This document shows positions 37,236 through 49,407 of a stretch of 49,407 nt of DNA, in pieces; within the stretch, counting starts at the first letter, position 1; each line of letters opens with the position of its first letter. The stretch comes from Azolla pinnata (lineage: Eukaryota > Streptophyta > Polypodiopsida > Salviniales > Salviniaceae), in assembly GCA_037176905.1 (NCBI GenBank), contig JBBBWG010028179.1, positions 1-49,407 of the forward strand, in the 5' to 3' direction. Below the pieces are notes generated by a model that saw nothing but the letters and a program-made list of their open reading frames with translations, ran no database searches and was not told where the DNA came from. A program made the translations under genes and the position numbers.

Positions 37236-38200
37236 GAGAGTTGGCCGTATATTATACTGGAATGTGCATATCTGTGCCCACCCAACTCTGATGGCTTTAT
37301 CACATCAGGCACAAAAAAGAAACTGCAAATATTTTTTATCAAAGTTGTTCTGCAAAATACCAACCAGACACTCCTTAATTTAATGAATGCAACATCTTAT
37401 CTTGTCTCTGTTAAGACACAAAGAAAACATTCGAGTCTGATTAACTTGAAACACTAGTGAAGAAAATAGCCTTTTACTTTGTCACTACAAAATACGCCTA
37501 TATAGAAACCAATAATTGCAAGAGCATCAACTGAAGCCAAGAGAGAGCATGCGCTTTAATTGTGATTTGATCATCTAAAAGAACTAGCAATGCCATACAG
37601 GAACCTTAGCATAAAACAATAACATTAGATATATTGAACATAAAACAACAGATGTCATAGATTTAGCATGTGAAACTCACGGACCATATGAATTTTCAAT
37701 TTTGAAGAGCTGGAGCCTAAGGTTTTTTCACTGTCCCATTTGTGCAAACAACACATCGAAGATGCATTGAAAATGCAAAATTACGGAAGCCAAAAAAATA
37801 TAGAGAACATGGAGAAAGAAGAAAGATAGCAGAATTTCTAGCACAAAAACGAGGAATTTCCAAAGAGAGTGATGGTTTCTTGAGGGCCATTTACCATGAT
37901 GAAAGACATGCAGAAAAAGCAGCACAATTTTGAGCATTTTAAATACACACCATGATAATAAATGAATAGAGAGTGATACATAGAATGATTGAAGATGTAT
38001 TTCTTGTGTTGGGTCTTACTGGTCATTTTGGCCTCTTAAAAAACACGTTAGTAAACTTTTCCTTCTTTAATTTGTATTGTACAACATGGCAGCACAAAAA
38101 AACTCCGTTATCTCTAGTGTTTCACTAGTAGAGATATTTCAGATGTATCTCTTCAATGTTGCCTTCATTTCCTTCTTCGAATTTGTCTTCCTTTCTATCT
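37236..38200. other. Intergenic DNA with similarity to RPL30 intron 1
   Basis: Bases about 37580-37980 share ordered blocks with RPL30 gene DNA at 32660-33320. Examples are TCATAGATTTAG.ATGT, GACATATGAATT (with variants), GTGCAAAC, GAATGAATAGA and TTGAGCATTTT.AAT. No intact coding exon of RPL30 is present. Confidence 0.55.
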
Positions 38201-38530
38201 ACGTTATCATCAACTCCATCTTCAATTGATCTTCGCCATTGTCACTGTATTCATCTTCATAAGCATCATCGTCACCGTCGTTGTCGTCGTCATCATCATC
38301 ATCATCACCTTCTTCTTCTTCTTCTTCTTCTTCTTCTCCAAATTTCTGTTTCCAGACCCCATTTATAAGAAACTTTTCTCCCAAACGTTGAATATCGTTA
38401 TCTCCATATTCACCTTCGTATGCAACATCATAGGCTTCACCGTCGTCGTCGTCGTCATCATCATCATCATCACCTTCTTCTTCTTCTTCTTCTCCTCCTC
38501 CTCCTCCTCTATCCAAGATCTCCGTTTACA
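38199..38530 (-). repeat. Tandemly duplicated GAA/GAT triplet cassette
   Basis: Two cassettes of about 150 bp each carry, on the minus strand, a GAA run followed by a GAT run and then a similar tail (TATGAAGATGAATAC / TACGAAGGTGAATAT). Read in one frame they encode poly-Glu, poly-Asp and then AYEDEYSDN or VAYEGEYGDN. No start codon or splice-supported gene could be assembled, so I list it as repeat rather than CDS. Confidence 0.7.
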
Positions 38531-41500
38531 AACCCTATCCATACGCGCTTTCCTTCCGCGTTTCAGGGTCCGAACCATCGTTAACATTCTTGCACTTGGG
38601 GGAACAAAGGTAAGAGAGAAACGAAGGGAGAGAGAGGATTCCATACCTGGAGGAGAAAGAGAAGCATAAAACACGAGCGAGGCGATGCCCAGAATTCTCT
38701 GCGTCGCTGTTTGTCTGTGTTTTCCTCTTCTTCTTCTTCTTCTTCTTCTTCTTCTTCTTCTTCGATCGCGTGTTTCCCCTAATTCCACAAACTGCCCCTC
38801 TTCAAGTTTTCCCTAATTCCAAAATGTGCCCCTTCTCCAGCCCCAAAATTGTACACATGTTCTTTTTTCACTCTTTTCTTTTGTGAAGAAAAAAACACAC
38901 ACACACACACACACTGATACATTAAGAAATGTGTGTTAAACAAAAAACACAGCTGCAATTTTACAGACTGAGAAGTGTTTCTGACATGAACATTCCGAAT
39001 CGGTGACATGAACGTCGAAAATCCGTTGCGTTCGAACAAAATCTGAATTCTGACTCGCCAAGAACTGCCGCGTCGATACTCCGTTCGTCTTCGGTATCTG
39101 TGCTTCCGACTCCGTCTGTATCTTTCTGGTTCGGGAAACGGATGCAGAAACAGAATGAACTCGATCGCAGCTGACCTCGGTTCTCGCTCGGGCGTCCTGG
39201 GTGCGGGAACAATCGAGGCATGAGCGGCGATTCTGGAATGGAAACGGATGCTAGCGATGCTTTCATAACATGTTGGGTTTGTAAAGCTGCTTCTTCTGCA
39301 TCGTCTTGTATTGTTACCGATGTCCCTTTTTTTTTAAGCCCGATTAGATGTCATCTGCATCGGCTCGTATTGGACACTAACTCATTTTGTTTACGTCACA
39401 TGCATCGTTCAACCAACTCCGATAAGCCAGCAATGCGCAGGTTCGCGTGAAGCAGACCGATACCTTTTTCGACACTCGCGGCGTGCTTTCTTTGGGCTTC
39501 ATCTCTCGTTTCGACTGATGCAATCCGGAACGCATCAATTCCTATTCGATGCACCATTTATAATTTAGAGGGTTTTTTTGTTGTTGTTGTTGGTTAACAC
39601 CGCTTCACCTAGTTATATTATATAACTTAAAGATGTCAATCGGCTTCGATATGTTCTTATGGATTGTAGAAAGCGAGAGTTAGAGGTGTTACGATTTACC
39701 CTAACAACCCGTAAGGTGTTGGTTCCCTCCTTAGTATACAAGAAAGAGTTGTGAAAACAACACCATTTAAGTTGTCATTGCTCTTCCTCAAAAAAAGGGG
39801 TAAAAGCAACCATGTGCTCATAAAGGCTTATCTCCTTCTAAGAGTTGTTTAGAAGGGGGGTTTATATGATAAATTATCATTAAGAAAAAAATGCGATTAC
39901 AAGCTCTTTGCAGCAACTTGAAAACACATCTGGCAATCGATCGAAGTTTGAGAACAACTCAATCCGATGGTTAATCAGCCTTTGCGATTGTTTGCTCCTA
40001 TTTTCAGACGATTTATCAGTTGCATCGTTCGTACGTACAACTGGGGAATTCCTACACATCCATCCATGCATACGCATGCAAGAAGAGCGCATGTACACAC
40101 AGAAGCACGTCTGCATCTGCTGCATACGTGCATATATATATATATATATATGCACATGCAATAGATTGTGTGCCCACACATGTATTTGAGATTAATCGAT
40201 AAGCATTCATCAAGACATTTCTGCATTCAATCAATACGCGTGATCGGAGAACTGGAAAAATCGACTTCGATGGCGGCATTTATCGTTAAAATTTGGTTGG
40301 CGAGTCAATCGCTAGCGGCTCGAGGAGGGGTTTTCTAGAAATCGGGTTCGATACAATTTCCGCAGCTCGTCATGGTGCCGTGCCTTTTCCTGATACTTAC
40401 TGGAAAAAATAATCCGCAATAAGTATATATCCGCGGGGCGAGTCTTCACGAGTGCCTAGCAGTGCAAATTTGTCTTCTTCTTTTTTTCTTCTTTTTTCTA
40501 CGCGCAACGCCGAGTACCTCATAATAAGAGCTGTCCTTCGATCGATCGAGGACACAACTTGGATCGATCCGATCGTGTCGGCAGAATCAAGCCAGTTTCC
40601 ACGAGCCCCGTGACCCACATCGATCTGTCTTTATGGAACGCCACACACCGCGAAACTGCATCTGGGAGATATGGGGGTGCATGAGGGTTGGATCTTTCGC
40701 TGCATCTGCAAAGCGCGTCAGCTACTTAAAAGAGAAAAAGAAAAAAAAACTAGCGGCAAAGCTTGAATTCTATTCACAAGGATGCAGATTGCAATATCTT
40801 CTGCAAGCAGCAGCAGCTGAAGGAGTTGCTACAACTATCACCCCTCCATGGATCTAGACAAGCTTTCTTTTCTTCTTCCGGCTTTGCCCATGCTCATTGC
40901 TTGAAGTCAACTGCTTTTGATTTGTTTGTGTCTGCTGCTGTTGCTGATGCTCTTGCTGGTTGCTGATGCATCTAGACATGATGTGATGGAAATTTTCATC
41001 GTATTTCGCTTGCTAGCTTCCCTTTTAGGTGCGAGACCAGGGCCCCATCAACTGTGGATCAGCATCAACTCAAGGTCTTGGGCATGTTTTGAGTGTGAAT
41101 CCAAGGCCTTGTTCATGCCTTTTGAATCCCAAGTAAAAAAGCAAAGAGATGCGTTGAAATCCCAATTCCATTTATCTAACCAGTAGCAGTCATGCTCTTG
41201 TTAGGTGTGAAAGTCGATCTGTTGAAAGATCCAAAAAAACATGTTTTGGAAGTCAAAAATTTACATCCCTTCCGGTGCCCCGAAAAATTCTAACATTTTT
41301 GAATCAACAAGTTTTCATTGGATGCTAATCATTCTTACTATTTTTGGGAAAAGTCGTCTGTTGAAAGATCTAAACAAAAACATATTTTGGAAGTAAAAAA
41401 TTTACATCCCTTCCGATGCCCCAAAAAATTCTGAACATTTTAAAAAAATCAGCAAGTTTTCATTGGATGCTAATCATCCTTCTCATTCTTACTATTTTTG

Positions 41501-42480
41501 GGAAGGATTTATAGCTTCCAAGAAAATCTTGATTTAAGGCCCGAGAACCCCCCCCCCCCCCGACACACCTCCCAAGAAAAGCTGAAAATCAAAATTCGGG
41601 AACATATAGTTATAAAAAACAATAACAACTCCACACAAACAGGAAAAAATATAACTAGAAGAAAAACTACTACTCAAAGCATGGGATGAGAAGAACATTC
41701 ATTTAAAAAGGAATAAGTAAATATACAAATGCTTATGATCAAATAAATCAATGTAAAACAAAGGTAGCTGCAACGACGATAAGAATTAGCTGCAGGAAAA
41801 TGAGAGAAGTGGTCCAGAAATTACAGGAAATCAGAGTTTAGAATGAGAAAGAAGGATAGAAATTCTTCTAGGGTTTTTTTGTGAGGTCAAGGTTACTTAA
41901 GTCACCTCCAGCAGTATTCTCTGAACTCTGCATCCGAGGTCGGCTATGGTTGGGAAAATTTAATACAGAGATAGTAAATACATTTTTGAGAGGAAAAAAA
42001 AAGGGCAAAGAAATACCAATGGGAACATTCAATGCCAGCAATAAAACCCCGCGTCTTCAAATTTTGGCAAATTAAGTTGAATATTTACGAGATCTCGACT
42101 CTCGGAGAAGATGCAGAAAAATACAGCGCCCAAAACTTAAATAGCCGAAGTGGGGATTTCTTTAATGTCGGCCATGTTGTGCATTTAAACACCCAAAACC
42201 CCAGTAAGAAAACTCTGCATTTTTTTGGGTTGCTTTATTCATTTATTTAATCCTGTTTATTTCTACTTCAATTTCGGTTTTGTTTTGAAAAAAAAACTGT
42301 GCATTGTTTGGTTTTTTTCATTGATTTGATCGTATTTTTTTCAATTTCAAAATCGGTTTTGTTTTTGAAAAAAAACGCAGCACTGTTACGATTTCTTAAA
42401 TTCATTTAGTTGTTTGTTAATCAGTTGGGTCTTCTCCTTGCTTTTTGATGTTTCCAAAACATTCATTCTTTCTCAGTTTG
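38531..42480. other. Gene-poor stretch
   Basis: I recognise no gene in almost 4 kb. ORFs at 38961-39266 (-) and 39220-39450 (+) overlap each other and resemble no family I know. The stretch holds microsatellites ((CTT)n about 38724-38763, (AC)n about 38895-38914, (AT)n about 40132-40150, a C run about 41549-41562) and a tandem duplication at 41211-41504. Confidence 0.5.
41211..41504. repeat. Tandem duplication of about 140-150 bp
   Basis: AAGTCG(A)TCTGTTGAAAGATC begins both copies, at 41211 and 41351. In each it is followed by ATTTTGGAAGT, TTTACATCCCTTCC, AATTCT..ACATTTT and CAAGTTTTCATTGGATGCTAATCAT, then TTCTTACTATTTTTGGGAA. The copies differ by scattered substitutions and short indels. 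Confidence 0.92.
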
Positions 42481-42813
42481 TCAGATTTTGATGTGCTCCT
42501 GGGAAATTTCGGAGAAATTTCTGAAGCTTTTTATGTTGAATCTCGCGGCAGCTTCTGAGAAGCTTCTGGAGAAGGAAGGGTGCAAAGGTCTGAGAGAGAG
42601 AGAGAGGGTCAAGACAGGGGTACTTCTTGGAAGCTCAGACATGTTCATATAGCACGACCGACTGTGTGGCTTTTTTCCACGCAATCTCTTTTCAGACAAG
42701 AAAAAAAAGATCACATCAGACAATCATCATAGAATATGTACATTATTGATGTAATCTGTTCATGGTGACGATGGTGGGTAGCAATGAAAACGACAGACAG
42801 ACAGACACAAAGA

Positions 42814-42844
42814 AAGGAAGGAAGGAAGGAAGGAAGGAAGGAAG
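42814..42844 (+). repeat. (AAGG)n microsatellite in Ca2+-ATPase leader
   Basis: Seven or so AAGG tetramers, preceded by CAGA tetramers, lie about 100 bases upstream of the Ca2+-ATPase start codon, probably in its 5' UTR. Confidence 0.85.
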
Positions 42845-42942
42845 CAAGAAAGAATAAGATTTGCGGAACATAAGTCCGGAGAGATCTACTGGGTGTGCAA
42901 CATCTTCTGGTTTGATTCTTTCCGGAGAGCTTGGGGAGAGAA

Positions 42943-47712
<4,770 letters not shown>

Positions 47713-49407
47713 GCTGTCGATATCGTCGGCATTCTTCCGAGCATCTTCTTCTTCCTCTTCTTCTTCCTCCTCTTCTTTGATTTTCCAGCCTCCCCTCAAT
47801 GAAGGAAGGGAGAGGGAAAAAAAGTCGAGATCGGTATGTGCTTCCCCCCTTTTTTCCTCAATTTGCTCAAAATAATGTGCCAAATTCTTCGGCGCGAGCG
47901 ATGGAAGGCATGCAGGCATGTATACATACATACAAACACCACCAGTGCTTTTGGAGGGGGCTGGTTCTTGAAAAACATACAGGGCTTCTCTTTGCTTCTT
48001 CTTTCAACTTGGGCAAAAACCTCATGATGTACCAACTCCACTCCACCAGATTGCAACTCTGGCTCAATGCACAGATTCGGAGATGTGGCGAAAACGGGGT
48101 TTGGGGCATGGTAGTTTGTGATGGCCAAAATGTTGGGACAATTTTGGGGCATGTATTTCTGGTGATGGCGGAAAAAAACTGCAGTTTTGGGGCATGTGTT
48201 TTTGTTGCTGGCATGAACTGTTTCGGAAAGTTTTGGGGCTTGTAATCAGTCGGCGATGGCGAAAAACCGGTTTTGGGCGGTTTTGGGCCGTGTATTTGGC
48301 GATGGCAAAAACTGTTTGGACAGTTATAGGGCATGTCAGATGGCAAAAACAAAAGAAAAAACTGTTTTGGGGCAGTTTTGGGGCATTGAATCGATCGGCG
48401 ATGGTGAATGAAAAACACTCTTCCGACAATTTTGGATGCATGTATGATGAGATTGCAGACGAAGGAGTTAGTGCGTCGAATCTGTGACGAATGTGGGGGG
48501 TTTTTCCCAGACGCTACATAAATGGTGAGACATTTGTTGTATTGTGCAAATGAGATGTATAGAGATCTATATGTATGTTGAGGATGTGATCATTTTGTAC
48601 TGGGACTGCATGATGCACATCCTGCGAATGAGAAATTAGTTGAAAATCCGCCCTCGATGATGCTACATATGTGGATGTTTTCCACCATGATGATGTATCT
48701 GTGTATATTGCCAGGGAGGAATTGTGTTTATTGAGGCCTTGTATCGTTGCTGCCAATTGGGATTTGCATTTTTTTATCTTGATTGTTGTCGTCTGTTGCA
48801 ATTTCCGACTTCCATTCGCCTGCAAGATCATTGCTATCAACTGATCGATTTAAGACATTACCCGACTACCTTTGCCATATTGCTCGATTCTTATAGCGCT
48901 GGCTACTGCTGACTGGTGATATCCTTAGAAATAGTTGTTAATGCTCTGCAACTCTTGCAATCGCCCTTTTGCCAATCTTGAACATTATAACCCGCTTTGT
49001 CATCAGTGTGAGCACCATGGTGGGAAGCCTGTGAAACGGGGGCAGTCAAATAAGCGTATTTTCGGGGCGAAGATCTTTCATCGCCAATTCTGTTCTCAAC
49101 CTCAATCGGACAATCTGGAGGAATCGGGATACAGTGGCGAAGAGACATTCCCCCCCTAACTTGCGGCAAGCCTAGGGTTGATCACTACTAAGAACGTTGT
49201 GCTACCGGCATTCAGCTGTCTGTTCTCGCATGCTGCCTGTTCCTGATCTGATGCCAGGGGGGGATTTTCGCGCACCGTAATCGACTCGGAAGCCGTTTCT
49301 CCGACAGAAAAAAGAAGAAGAAGAAGACAGGGGAAAAAATAAAAAGAAAAAACAGCTCTCCACTGCTCCCTCTCAAAAGGCTAAAATTAGGACTTCGGGG
49401 GTTTCAG
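47713..49407. other. 3' flank of Ca2+-ATPase, repeats, no certain gene
   Basis: It begins with a CTT-rich tract (47745-47777), then a degenerate repeat array (48075-48450). A short ORF with two CxxC pairs lies at 48935-49159. The window ends in a purine-rich stretch like those preceding other genes here, so a promoter of an unseen downstream gene is possible. Confidence 0.5.
48075..48450 (+). repeat. Degenerate GATGGCAAAAACTG...TTTTGGGGCATG repeat array
   Basis: The core TTTTGGGGCATG, with variants, recurs at about 48100, 48142, 48185, 48231, 48281, 48319 and 48375. Most copies are separated by GATGGC(G/A)AAAA-type spacers, giving units of roughly 40-55 bases. It lies beyond the Ca2+-ATPase stop codon. 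Confidence 0.8.

Noticed and set aside
38961-39450. Two overlapping ORFs on opposite strands
   Set aside because: Neither shows a family motif or splice-supported extension, and one cannot choose between them.

Overview
The window is nuclear DNA of a land plant. It carries plant-type genes interrupted by canonical GT-AG introns, including a CIPK kinase with a NAF motif, a PLS-class PPR protein, a plastid-type monofunctional aspartokinase and an ER-type Ca2+-ATPase. Both TTAGGG and TTTAGGG repeats occur in a ribosomal-protein promoter. The single-exon PPR gene with MYGKCG-style repeats, the compact genes and the abundant triplet microsatellites would fit a non-seed plant such as a lycophyte. 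That last step is inference only; the sequence does not settle the species.

Layout, left to right: (1) 830-5922 (+), a 14-exon CBL-interacting protein kinase. (2) 7861-11631 (+), an 8-exon, probably organelle-targeted protein with a DnaJ/BSD2-like Cys-rich zinc domain, a basic NUMOD3-like segment and three CCHC knuckles. (3) 14254-18797 (+), a 13-exon aspartokinase with two ACT domains, preceded by about 600 bp of almost pure purine. (4) 20517-22760 (-), an intronless PPR gene, divergent from (5) 23110-26236 (+), a 5-exon pterin-4a-carbinolamine dehydratase. They share a promoter of about 350 bp that contains CATGCATG motifs. (6) 27269-30250 (-), a 2-exon type II gamma phosphatidylinositol 4-kinase with unusual low-complexity and tandem-repeat insertions. 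(7) 30513-30585 (-), tRNA-Glu(CTC), next to a 32-bp minisatellite that contains an assembly gap. (8) 31651-33898 (-), 5-exon ribosomal protein eL30 with a tandemly duplicated telo-box promoter. (9) 35769-37235 (-), an intronless MIT-AAA ATPase. (10) 42943-47712 (+), an 8-exon ER-type Ca2+-ATPase. The 38.5-42.5 kb stretch and the final 1.7 kb hold mainly repeats and no gene I can recognise.

The genes do not form a pathway; this is an ordinary eukaryotic gene neighbourhood. Exon boundaries were assigned by hand from reading-frame continuity, splice consensus and remembered family sequence. For all eight spliced genes the exon lengths sum to a complete reading frame. UTR limits were not determined. 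The most distinctive features are the repeats: purine or pyrimidine triplet tracts near several start codons, minisatellites inside introns (PI4K, Ca2+-ATPase), duplicated promoter DNA, and triplet expansions inside coding exons. I found no mobile element with recognisable coding capacity and no convincing wholly new system. The most unusual gene architecture is the Cys-rich/NUMOD3-like/zinc-knuckle protein.
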